A DNA stretch of 64,000 nt from Hybos culiciformis (lineage: Eukaryota; Arthropoda; Insecta; Diptera; Hybotidae), in NCBI GenBank assembly GCA_964007475.1, contig OZ023273.1:36454436-36518435 (forward strand), given 5' to 3'. The notes beneath the pieces were generated by a model. That model made no database searches. It saw only the letters and a program-made list of their open reading frames with translations, and had not been told where the DNA came from. Below, one piece after another: positions 1 to 12,000 of this stretch. Position 1 is the first letter of the stretch. Each line of letters starts with the position of its first letter. Position numbers and translations under genes: made by a program.

Positions 1-723
1 CAAAAAAGAACTTGGAACACAATAATTTTAAAAATTATTATTATCAAATATGTAAAATTAAACAAAATAAATTAATAACATTTCTGATTCTAAGGTAGGA
101 ATATTTCTATTATTTTCATTAATGCCCAAAAATATATTTTAATATATTTATCAAAATATATTTAAAAAAAAAAAAAGAGTTCAAGAATAATAAAATTATT
201 TAATGCAGAAAATTCAATTAAAATTTATCAATTATATTTTGCTATGAAAACAAAAACCAATTTACGACATCCTTATGATTTTTGAAATAATATTAAGAAA
301 TAGTAAAACTTTATTAATTTTACTTTGAAAACAATATCAATCATAAAATTTTTTAGAATTATATAAGATGTGTACATCTGTTCCCATATAAAAAAAATAT
401 ATATGGAAACAAATAATAATATTTTCAAAATTCGATGCGGAGCATTAATTAGTTTTGAGCCAAAAGGAAAAATTAGGTAGAAACCTTTTTAACTAAAATT
501 TTTTTTTACACATTGATCTTTGTCTTTTTTTTTTAAAGTATAATATTATTTTTAACATTTTTGGTTCTTTAGCGTAATTAAATAAATTTGTTTTTAAATA
601 TTTATGTAAACATAATTTGAATTATTAAATTACTATATACTTGTTCTTAATTTTTAAATTGAATAGTTCTAGAATATAGAATTTGTTATTATATCATCTT
701 CTTTAAAGAAGATGAGATAAATC
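1..723. other. AT-rich flank downstream of the VWC membrane-protein gene
   Basis: No coding exon could be supported here. It lies downstream of the stop codon of the minus-strand VWC gene, so the right part is presumably its 3' UTR. A TTTATT at 310-315 reads as AATAAA on the minus strand and is a possible poly(A) signal, but such hexamers are frequent by chance in this AT-rich DNA. Confidence 0.5.
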
Positions 724-3700
724 TCATTCATTCACTTCATCATCAGAACTTTCTGAACTTCCTTGGATTGACGGGAACCATGTCTCCCTTGTGTTTTTGA
801 TATTTCTGTAAGAAAACGTTATTAAGTTTAATGTATATTTATTTATTTATTTTTTAATTATTGGGATTTTTTTTTTTACTATAAATTAATTTGTTATTAA
901 TAAAAAGTAACAAAATACTACTATAAATTTATTATTTATTCTTACGTTGTCTTTTTTGTATTAGTTGGTAGTGTTGATGAAGTTCTATAATAACCGTTTT
1001 CTGATTTACGCTCATCTTCATCATACTTATTACGTTGTAATGTTTGAGTCTCTTGTTTCATAGCGTCTTCATCAATTGTTAAATAATATTTTGAACTATT
1101 TGCAATTTTACAATTTTCACATTCACTTAAATAATCATCATCTAAGCTAGTATCGTTAGGTAAAAAGTGTTGATTTGGATTTGAACAATTTTTTGACGTT
1201 GTACAAACTGGTAATGATTTATTCGAATCATCATATGGTACGGTGGTGTTTTGTGATTGTTTTACTGTTTTTGGCAATGTTGAACGTTTTGAACAATCGT
1301 TGGGTTTGTTATTATTGTTATTATTATTATTAATATTAACGCAATTATTGTTACTAACATATTTTTGTGATTCTGTTGCATGTTGATGTGAGTTGATCAT
1401 TGAAAGACTCGCCGATTCTAATTGTGACGACATTGAAGCTACAGCTTTTGAAAAATTGTGTTGCTGCTGTTGATGTTGCTGATGGTGATGTCCAATCATA
1501 ATAACAGATGGAACCTTACTAACTACATTTGCAATTTGATTATTCAATGAACTTTTTGAATGATTTTTTGGTAAAGTATAAGTCACCGATTGTATCATTG
1601 TTGGATAAAATGTCGATGAATTTATAGTAGTTTGCTTATTAATTCCAGTATTATTGGTGTTACAATTAAATTGTTGTTGTTGTTTGTCATGTGGTGAGGA
1701 CGGTGGTAATGTCAATACTGGAGTTGACTTATCATCTTTATATTGACGTGGCAAAGATTTTGTAGAATAACCTTAAATGAAAATTATATTTTTAGTAATT
1801 TAATCGAATTTAGCCGAATAGAAAAAAATTATTAATTAGGAGAAATGTAAAAATTACAAATACTTTGGTATTGAGTTCTAGTAATCATTACAGAGTAATT
1901 CTATTTGAAAAAGTAATCAATAGATTTCTCAGAAAGTAATTGTATTTAAAAAGTAATCAATTCTTTTCTCAAAAAGGAATTGTATTTAGAAATGCATTGA
2001 TTAAAAGTAATTATCAAGAGGAATTGTAAATCAATTGAAATTAAACCAAATATGCTTAAAGGAAACAAATGTACAGTCTCTAAAGCAAAAATTAAATAAC
2101 ATCTAAAAACATACAATTTAGAAGGGAACATAACTTCATTATGGCGTTAAGAAAGACCAATGGCAATAAGTCAGTAAACCCAAAAATATATTTAAATAGA
2201 TATTTAGTTCTTGAGAAAATTATTGATTTCTTGTTAAATACAATTACTTTGTAATCAATACTTTTCTAAATTTAATTCCTTTCTAAGAAAAGTATTGATT
2301 ACTTTTTCCAATACAATTACTTGTATTTGAATATCGAAAGTATTTAAATTTTAACAACCTAGTTATTTAGAAGCCTATTTCCAAGCTAACTTTAAAGTGA
2401 TTCTTGATCGATTGAAATTAGGAGAATTACCTACTTCAGAATTAGTCAAAATATTAAAAAATATTAGTCAAAATATGTGAAAATTACCACTTTGAATAGA
2501 ACGAATACGATGAGGAGTTGGATGTTCCTGAACAATTAAGTCTTTTGAAATTGTATGAATTTTCGACTGAGGCTTTAAATTCAAAGATGTTGGTTGTTGA
2601 TGCTTCAAATGATGTTGTTGATTCAATTTAGGTTTAAGATTACCATAATGTTTATGCATTTTGGGTGGCAACACTGGATTATTTTCATTTTGAAGAGATT
2701 GTAAAAATTGTGTTTCATTTTCAACATTGATTTGCGGCGATCTTGATTTCAATAATCTTGATGAGCTTTGATGCTGGTGCATTTGCTGTTGTTGCTGTTG
2801 CATTTCTCCAACTTGTTTTGAAATTGTTAAAATTTTATTCTGAGTATGACTAGAATGTCGTTTCATAGTGCTATTATTGCTGTGAGATTCACCTAATTTA
2901 TTACTAGAACCATTTTTTCCGCTTGGGCTGGTTAATTTGGTAGTAAGAGTAGATAAAAAAATATTTCCATTGCCCTGTTGCGATGAGCTCAATTGACTTA
3001 CACCCATATAAGACATGGGGACATGCTGAATAGGGCATTGACACTGAGGCTTCTTGCTAGTCGGAGTTATAGATTGTTGTTGTTGATGCTGCTGTTGTCC
3101 CGCATCCAAAATACTTGAAGCCGATTGAGAAAGAGCCGAGTCAACAGCATTTGCAAAATTACGAGGGATTGTTCTGTGTCTTCTAGGTGTTTTATTTCCG
3201 TCGCTCTGACTATCAAAAAGTGGAGGGGGCAAGACTTGAGTATATTTATTCTGTTCATGTTTAGATTCGGATGAACTAATGGTATCAGCTGATGCCGAAG
3301 TCGCAGCGGCAGCAGTCGTGGCAGCTGACAAAGTTGCATTATATTGAGTTATAGTATCAGGTGCTGTAATTCGATGTGATTTAGATGAGCTTAAAATTTT
3401 GGACGAAGATGATGTTGCCGAAGTTGATGAACCATTCGAAGAATTTAAAGTACAATTTTTGTAAGAACACTCAACTGTTTGAATTTGTTGTTGTTGATGC
3501 TGTTGATGTTGCTGCTGCTGTAGTAGAGCAGACTGATAATTTTGTTGATAATGTGGCTGAATTTGTGACATCATTGAAATTCCTGGTTGGATTATATTTT
3601 GGGATTGTTGGATCGGAGTAGTTTGAACACAAATTGCTGCTTGCCTGAATTGTTGTTGCGGCAATTGCTGTTGTGTCGAAGATTCAGCAATACTAAATTA

Positions 3701-6700
3701 ATTTTAAATTAAAAAAAAATTATGAAACAAACCAAAATCTACAGTTACCTATAAGGTGGCTGATGATTTTCTCCAGTTGCGACTTGAGTCAAATTTCCTC
3801 CACTATTAATATTAATATTAATTAAATTAGTTGTGCTTGTTGTAATACTGTGCTGTTGCTGATTCAACTGCTGTTGAGGTTGTTGCTGCTGCTGCTGCTG
3901 TTGTTGTTGTTGCTGCTGTGTTTGCTGAATCATATGATGATGATGCAAATCATTATCTTGTTGCTGTTGATTTAACGTTATTGGCAGTGAACGTGTTGTA
4001 GCTACACTAACTGTACATTGAGCAGCAGCTGCACTTAAAGCTTCTGCTTGGGAAAGTGCAATTGCTTCTTCATATGGTGGTGGAGCCTCACCACGAGGAA
4101 AATAGCTACTAGGTGGTTTCCATAATGGATAATGTTGAGCATTTCCGTAGCCATAATCCATTCCAGTTAAATTACCTTCCATGTAGCCCATGTTTCCAGT
4201 TATATATCTGGAAAGGAAACTAAAATAATTTATCTATTCTCGATCAAAGACCAGTTTAAGAACAGTTTAAAGCAAATTGGGTTCTTTAAACAAAAAAAGA
4301 TCACAATCAATACTGCACAGCTTTTAATACTCATCCAAATGTTCTTTAACTAAAATCTTTATGTGGTTAAATAAAATCCTAAAACTTACCCAATGCTTCC
4401 AACAACATCTGAAGAATTTTGATGCCGTGTCTCTCTTCCTCGAATTTTTCGTTGTCTTAATCGATTTACTAAAAAGAATAATAATGAAAGTGACAAAGTT
4501 GCTGTTATACCACTAGCCACTAGTCAAATTCCTGTAAAAAATAAACAAAAAATTAATAAAAAAAAAAACTCTTGTTGAAAATTTTATTTATCATATTTTA
4601 CCAAAATCAGTTGTTCTTTCAGCAAACGTATCGTCCAAACAAACATATTCACAACAATTATTACCCAATTGAAATGATTTACATTCAGTTGGTGCTGAAC
4701 ATAAAACTAATTTGCATCTGCGATTAAATATTAATTTTTTTTTTAATTTCAAGTACCTACAACTTAAATATTCAAATATCTCTCACCCTTTTGGTTGGCC
4801 ATTATGGCAAATGCATAAATTGCAAGTATCTGGACCGGGCATATAATGCATACCACTTTGATAAATACGACCACTAAAATCTGTACATTGAGCATTACCT
4901 TCGGTGGTTAATCGGGAGTCAGCTGCTAGATTTTCTATAAAAAAGTATAAAATAATATATTTACTCTACATCTAATTTTTATATTTGAAAAATGTAAAAC
5001 AATTAAATTCTTGTAAAATCGTAGTTATGCTGCCTGACTTGGCTGATATGTGCATAGATATAGATACTTAAGTTAAATGTTTAAATAAAAAATTAAGTCC
5101 TAATATTGATTATTTTAAAGAAATAAAGTTTTTAATTTTACACATTATGACAGCCCTGACAGCCCTTGTTCACTTAAAGTTCTTCAAATTTCAGTTTTAT
5201 TGTAAAAAGTTTTATTGTAAAGTACTTAAGTTTAAAAATTAAATTTGAACAGAGTTCGATAAATTCTTCTTGTTATTTTTTAAACACAATTTTATAAATT
5301 AATTTTTTTTTTTCTAATAAATTCTTGTAAAATTTAATTGTATTTATTGTGATATATTGCAACTATCTTAAATTTAAGAATACGTTTTAGGTGAATATTA
5401 GCAACTATGCATTATTTATGTATTCAAGACTAAAATTTCATATGTAATGTAAAATATTTAATCGATTTCTTAAAAACTGTTATAATTTTTCTTAATTCGT
5501 ATCTTTGTTACTTATATTAAATTTCATCAATGCCAAATAGATTAAAAGTGTATAATGTTCTTGTAGTTATTCATATCAATAATAATTTAAAATTAATTCA
5601 ATAAAAAAAATTGTTTTTTTTTGTTCAATTAAATTGAAGAACGACGTCATATCATAACATAACAATGGAATAATTAAATTAATTTTTTTTTTTTTTTTTA
5701 AAGCACTTATAAAAAATTTGTAATGTCATATAATATAGTAATTCAAGCACAGTTTGTTGCTTAAGTTAATTACGTTTCAAGAACTGCAAGTTCAAAAACT
5801 TATATTAAATATTTTATTTTCTACGTTGGATGAAGACTATTTTTTTTTTTAATTTTTTTTTTTTTTTTTGAAGTTTACAAATAATTTATGTAATTAGTAA
5901 AAAAAAAATTTAAATCCCAGAGAATTAATAACAAACAAATAAAAAGAATACATTTTTACAAATTGTTTTATTAATGAACCTTACTTCTGGTAATATTAAA
6001 ATATACATATTTTTTGTTTTAACTTAAGTTCTAAGGGAAACAAATTAAAACTAAATGAAAAATAATGGTATTAATTCCATCCTAAAATCTCTAAAACATC
6101 CTGCAAGAATATTAGTTTGAATATTTATCAAATCTTATTATTGGCATAAATTGCAGGAAGTAAGCTTAATCGTACTTAAAAATTTACAATGATAGGTACA
6201 TTCGTTTTTTGTGACAATTAAATGAGTAAAATATTGATATTGAAAAACTAAAAGTCTCTTCGGAAATTGAAGAAGATAATTATTTCCTAGGTAGATAAGT
6301 ATGTTTACTGTTGGACAGATACATTTATTCGAAAATAATCTTCCAAAATGCAACATTAAAATAACATTACATTTTTATTCTAAAAAGAAATAAAATAAAA
6401 TCAATATTTTTTAAAAGTATAAAATTATTAAACTAAAAAATAAATTTATGAAATATCGTGGGTAGATGGTACATATGTACCTAAGTATATTTATATCTAA
6501 TATAAATTAGGAAAAGCTATTAAAATTTTGAGATGATAAGGATAAGGATTTTGTTATTTTTTCTTTCTGAATTTGATAGACCTTGATCAGGTTTTTCCAA
6601 TTAAAAATTTTGTTTGAATAGGTAAAATCTGTTTTTTTTTCATTTTGTATTTTTTTTTTTTTCCTTTTTTTTATGCCACTTATGTTACAAGGACATTTGG

Positions 6701-7292
6701 TTTGTCTATCTGCCACCTCATACTGCTTGCTGCTGGTGTTAGTTCATCTTTTTTTTTTTTCTCTTAAACATCCGATACACCACCAAGCTGTAGAACATTT
6801 TTATCCCAAGTCATCACAAAAACAAAAAATCCCTACCAAATTTGTTATAAATCAACTTAGTGGGTACCCACCTACCTACGAACTCTAGAGAATTATGAAT
6901 AAATTAATAAAAAAAAAACATAGATTGTAGGTAGAGGTTAGTTACTGCTGAAAAAAAGGGGTAAAAATTTTTCATCTTCATTAAATTTTCAAGATTTTAT
7001 TTTTATTATTTACTTTCCTCTTAACACAAATTCGTTAAAAAAAAAATTTATTTTTGTTTTCTTAAATAAAAAAAAAAAAAACTTAAAATCAAAAAAAAAT
7101 ATTTATAAACTTTTTGATGGTGAAAATTTAGGACACGAAAAAATTAGAAAAAAAATTTCCAACCGAAGTCCTTTTTTTCATCCTTTTTTTTTTTTTTTTT
7201 CGTATTTTCGTTCTGTGGTTTATTTTTTTTTTTATTTACTTGCCTTGAAATTTTTCAATCAAAATTAAAAGAAATGCAAATAATTGAAACAT
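724..7292 (-). CDS. Single-pass membrane protein with VWC domain, PPPY motif and polyQ tail (DGCR2/IDD-like)
   Basis: Coding exons, 5' to 3' on the minus strand, are 7292-7244, 4934-4787, 4717-4602, 4519-4390, 4207-3749, 3692-2488, 1771-946 and 805-724. Phases match throughout and give 1004 residues. Exon 1 encodes a hydrophobic signal peptide (MFQLFAFLLILIEKFQ). Exons 2-3 encode a von Willebrand C domain with ten cysteines, including CNLCIC (CxxCxC) and CCEYVC (CCxxC). Exon 4 encodes one membrane helix of about 18 residues followed by basic residues (RLRQRK). The cytoplasmic part carries PPPYEEA, a PPxY ligand for NEDD4-type WW domains, then long Gln/Ser/Asn-rich stretches and an acidic C-terminus (SSESSDDEVNE). 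The first intron is GC-AG (AAG|gcaagt). The transmembrane exon has competing acceptors, the upstream one creating an in-frame TGA. The name DGCR2/IDD-like rests on the VWC-TM-PPPY layout only; no LDL-receptor or lectin domain was found. The architecture is firm, the orthology uncertain. Confidence 0.8.
1870..2332. repeat. Intronic direct and inverted repeat cluster of about 40-bp units
   Basis: This lies in the intron between exons 6 and 7 of the VWC gene. From about 1894 to 2012 there are roughly three degenerate copies of a 40-bp unit built on AGTAATTGTATTT and AAGTAATCAAT. From about 2230 to 2332 the same unit recurs in reverse orientation (ATTGATTACTTTTT, AATACAATTAC). Together they can fold into a long stem. 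It is an unclassified foldback element. Confidence 0.6.
4935..7243 (-). other. Long first intron (GC-AG) of the VWC gene
   Basis: No additional coding exon was recognised in this 2.3 kb. It is AT-rich, with many homopolymer T and A runs around 5680-5700, 5840-5870, 6630-6670 and 7160-7200. On the minus strand the donor is AAG|gcaagt at 7244/7243 and the acceptor is tttttatag before 4934. Short open frames at 6138-6888 have no splice context and look random. Confidence 0.55.
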
Positions 7293-7869
7293 TATTCGAT
7301 GTTTTAATAAATTTTGTAAAAACTTTTCTGTTTTTAATTTAAATATCTTAAATATAAGTATATTTGAATTTTTTCAAATATTTTATTTAATCTTTTTTTT
7401 TAATGTATAATATTTTTTTTAATATTTTTTCTCTATACAGTTTGCTCCCGATTTTTGTTTTTTTTCTTCTACTTTGAATTTTTATTTTTTTATGACAGAT
7501 TCAATATGATAAAAATTATAAGATAGAGATAGATATATAAAAAGAAGAAAATTTAGATGGGTGTACAAAGAAAAAGCATGAAAAGAGTAAACTTTTGAGA
7601 GTAACTTGAGCAATTTGATAAACTGAAAAAAATGGATAGTTTTTAATTTAGTATGCACCTCCGGCTAAACTGCAGATGACGTTGTTTACATTATTTAATA
7701 CTTATCATTAACATTTTCGGTATGCAGTTCGTTGTGCAAATTTATTTTGTTTTTCCGCACTACATTTTTATTCGCCCTAAATCCATTTTTTTGTAGCTTA
7801 CAATTTTATTGAAATTTAACAAACCAATTGATTTTACATTATTAATATCTTGTTTACACTTTGCTAACT

Positions 7870-7896
7870 AAACATGTTCGGACGTCGAACATGTTC
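7870..7896. promoter_or_regulatory. Paired p53-like half-sites
   Basis: AAACATGTTC (7870-7879) and GAACATGTTC (7887-7896) both fit the p53-family half-site RRRCWWGYYY at every position and are separated by 7 bases (GGACGTC). The second is a perfect 10-bp palindrome. Half-site pairs with short spacers are the known form of p53 response elements. Function here is inferred from the match alone. Confidence 0.4.
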
Positions 7897-7948
7897 GGTT
7901 GGTGTTTTTGATATTGTTTTTTCATAGTAAAAAAATTAAAACAATAAT

Positions 7949-7992
7949 ATGTACATGTTTCTACAATAACATGTACATGTTTCTACAAAAAC
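7949..7992. repeat. 22-bp tandem duplication
   Basis: Two adjacent 22-bp copies begin at 7949 and 7971 and differ at one position. Each begins ATGTACATGTTTCTACAA and contains the palindrome ACATGT. They sit about 50 bases from the p53-like site. Confidence 0.7.
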
Positions 7993-9094
7993 TTGTTATT
8001 TCTCAAGGGATGGGTGAATAATTTTCGCAATTTGCATTTGTTAAAATTAACAATGTGCTATTTCGCCGAAAACTAATAGTCTTTTACATAATAAAATACC
8101 TATACAATATACAATGACATCTCTATTTAAAAGACTGAACATTGAAATTTTTGGCTGTCAGAATGGATAGAAAATAAAAAGTACACTACTACGCAACAAA
8201 AAGGTCACACCAGACTCAAATAAACAAAGTTTTATTTTCTATTTTTTCATATAAAAATAAATGGAAAACAAATATTTTATTTGTATGTGGCACGAAAAAT
8301 TTGTAACGGACTGTACTGAAAAAAAATTTTTAAAAAGAAATCCACTTAATTTTGTTTTTTTTTTAACTCAAAAAATTTTTTTTATTTAGAAATATTTTCT
8401 TACCTTTTTCTAATTTCTCTGATGAAATCCTAGACTGTTTTCTTTTCTTTTTTTTTAATTATAGAGGCCAAGCCGAAAATATAGTATTTTTTTTTAAACC
8501 TAAATAGGTTTTTTTAATTAAAAAAAAAATTATTTTTTAGAATAATATTTTCTGTATACATTACAGAACATAATATAAATTTTAGGTTAGGTTTTGGTTA
8601 GAAATTTAATACATATACAAATCAAATGTTCATTCTTTCATTCGGGCCATACACGGTCCAACTTGGTTGTAGAACATGTTGGCAACAAGTTGTACGTTTT
8701 GGCACACATGATACAACTTCATATTAAAAATTTTTATATTTTTTGCCAACCAACTTCCAATTACCGTTTTTTCATACTAAAATAAACTATTCCCTTCACA
8801 TCATCATTTTCTTGGACTTTTTATTTGTGGAATGAACTCAAAAAGATTTCGAAATAAATTTGAGTCAAACTAAAATTTATTTTCAGCGCTCATAAATTTG
8901 CTGCTGTGTTGCTGAAGTGAAAGTGACATAAAACATGACAATCAAAATTAAAACAAAGTTAAATTAAAAAAAAAAAACGAAAAAGTGACACGAAGCATTC
9001 TATCTTGTTTAAAAGGATTTGTTAGGATTTTAGTCGTATTAGATTTAATTATTTCCATAATTTTATTCCAGCAGAGAAAATTGAAACCAGAACA

Positions 9095-12000
9095 ATGACT
9101 TCAAATTGGGATGAAATTAAACGATTAGCTTCAGATTTCCAAAAAGTACAATTGTCATCAACATTGCAAAGGTGAGAGTTATAAAATGAAGTACCTACCA
9201 CACTCATCTACCCTTTCCACCTTTAGCTAACCTACCTACCTTGGTAACAGCAAAAAATTTCTACTCTTCCACTTAACTTTTGCCAATACGCAATGATAGA
9301 AGGCATATGATAGAAATTCATTTTTCACATTATTGTGTCGTTATTCACTTTAAGATCGAAATCCATATTTGGTTAGTATTAATAGGTCGGTAGGTAGAAC
9401 ACTTTTATACTAGGTAAATTAGATATATATTGGAAATCTAAGATGAATCTTAATTGAATTTTCTAGTACATATATCTAGCTATTCCTTAGGTAAAATTGT
9501 CAAATACCAAGCTTAATAAAAACTTACTTCAACTAATGTAGCATTAATTATCTCCTCAAAGACTTTTGTAATCATTTTTTTTAAGTTGCAGCCTTGAAAA
9601 AAGTTTATAGCAAATAGATACTTCGAAAATAAACTATAACAAAACTAATTCTGTTTTCTATTTTCAGACTTTCAGAAAGAAATTGTATTGAAATCGTTGC
9701 TCTATTAATTGAAAAGAAATTAATTGATGTGGTGTTTACTAATGATGGAAAAGAATACATAACACCAGATCATTTGGAACGTGAGATTTTAGATGAATTA
9801 TATGTTCACGGTGGTCGAGTTAACTTAACAGAATTATCAAAAATATTAAATGTTGATCATTCGAGAGTATGTTTTAAAAAATAAATATATGATGTATTTA
9901 TAAATATAATTATCGTTGTAAAATAAATTTTAGTTATTGTTAATATTTTAAACTTTAATTTGTATATACCTATATTTAAATATTTATATAAACATTATTA
10001 ATAACACATAATAATTTTGGTCTACATTTAAGATTAATAATCTTGCTGAAAAAATTTCTAAAGAAAATAATGAAATACATTTTGTTATTGGTCAACTAAT
10101 TAATGAAGATTATATAGAACGGATTGCTCATGAAATTAATGAAAAATTATGTCAAACTGGTGAAATTTCAACATCAGATATAACATTGCAATTTGATTTG
10201 CCATCCGATTTTTTACAATATAATGTGATTGAGAAACATTTGGGCAAAATTATTCGAGGTCGTCAAGATCCAACTAATCCACGAATTTTCTTTACACAAG
10301 CATACATTCAGAAATGTAAAAGTAAAATACGAGGTGGACTTACAGCAATTACTCAGCCAATTTCGATAGCCGCGATTTTACAAAATATACAAGTTCCAGA
10401 AAAAATTTTCCACTCACTTTGGGAAGAAGTGGCCGGCTCAAATGGTACAGTAACATCAAAACAAGCTAATGCACAATATATCCCACATATTTATTCTAAA
10501 ATGCAGGTGAGCGTAATCACAAAAATAATTTATTAATTTTAAATATTTTTTTTACAATAATCTACACTATAATACTTCTTTCCTATAGTACATATCTAAT
10601 TTTTCACGATAATTTTTTTTACACCAAAGATACAATTTCGCTTTATTTTATGAGTTCCATGATTCTTAGTTCTGAAAAAAGGAATAATTCATCTGTTTAT
10701 TATAAAAAGAGTGGCAAAATTGGTTGGGCTAAAAATAAATAAATAACAAATTACAATAAAGTAATAAATAAAGTAATATTTATTTTCTTCTTTTTGTTTC
10801 AGTCTGAATGGGTTAGCTCTCTATTTAATAACAGTGGATTTTTAGAATATAATTCGATTTCAAAATTGGGGATATCAGATCCTAAACAATTTATCCGGAA
10901 ACAATTTCCAAATGAAAATATAACATTTTTAACGAAATGTGCGGTCGGAACAAAAATAATTGATTTAACTATGGTTTCAGCATTAAATGAATGTAATTCG
11001 TCAAAAAGTTTCGTAGATTTAACAACAATTTTGCCCAGTAATATGGCTGACGAAGATATTGAAGAATTATTTAATTCAGTTATAATGTCAAGAAATATTT
11101 TCAGTGATTTTCTTTATTTAGAAACAACTGGTAATTTTTTTTTTGTTTTTATTCTTACACTAAATGGCCTTATTAAATAACATTTATTTTTAGTTTTTAG
11201 TAAACAATTTTTATCAAACTTAATGGAACCGTGTAATGAAATTGCTGAAAAGAATGCCAAATCTGCAATAGAAAATGCTACATATCAAACATATCTAGCT
11301 GAAAAACAATTGTCAACTCAAAAAAGTCATGATGCAGATGAAGATTCAAAAGTATTTACGTTTCAAAAACATTTTTTGAACTTATTATTTTATTTATTTC
11401 TGATTTATTTCTGAACTGAACTTAAAATTATCAAAATATTAAAATGTTATTATTTTGCAAAAACTCCATAAAAAATATATTATGCAAATTTTTAGAGCAT
11501 AAGATGTTGCTCAAAATGTTATTAGTTGTTATTTAATCCGAAATTTCTTCCTTCAAAATAATATACTCAAAAAAATTTTTTTTTTAATTTAGATTGATAA
11601 ACGTGATGAGCGCCGTAAAAAAGCATCCTCAGGCAAAGCTGGTGGAGGTGCCCAAGGACGTGAAACAAAAACAAAATCAACCAAAAAACATCAGCGTTTG
11701 GATAAAAGTGCCCGAAATGAGGACAATGATGATGACGACGATGATGGTGACAACGGTGATGCTAGAAAATCTAAAAAATTCAACAAGACGTTGGAATTAG
11801 TTAAATTGAAGGAAATTGAGAACAAAATATTAAAAAAATTAGAAGAAGATGGCTTGGAACACTTAGCTCAATCTATTTCTAAACTGTATCACTTGTAAGA
11901 TTTTTTTTTTATTTATTTCACATTCAATTAAAAAAAATTATTAAGTAAATTTTTTGATTTTTTCAAGGCAATTAAACCAAAATGCACTGAGAATAGCTCA

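Larger units (their letters stand above)
7293..9094. promoter_or_regulatory. Divergent intergenic region between the VWC gene and Ufl1
   Basis: This spacer must contain both 5' ends, because the VWC gene leaves to the left and Ufl1 to the right. It contains a paired p53-like palindrome (7870-7896), a 22-bp tandem duplication at 7949-7992 and an imperfect palindrome around 8660-8695 centred on AACATGTT. A cluster of pyrimidines and an AG at about 9070 could be a 5' UTR acceptor for Ufl1. No TATA box could be assigned with confidence. Confidence 0.45.

Noticed and set aside
3067..3621. Frames overlapping the polyQ exon of the VWC gene
   Set aside because: Alternative readings of CAG/CAA-rich sequence (poly-Leu, poly-Ala, poly-Val) inside a verified exon.
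6138..6888. Short frames in the first intron of the VWC gene
   Set aside because: Lys/Phe/Ser-rich random frames with long homopolymers and no splice phase matching the flanking exons.
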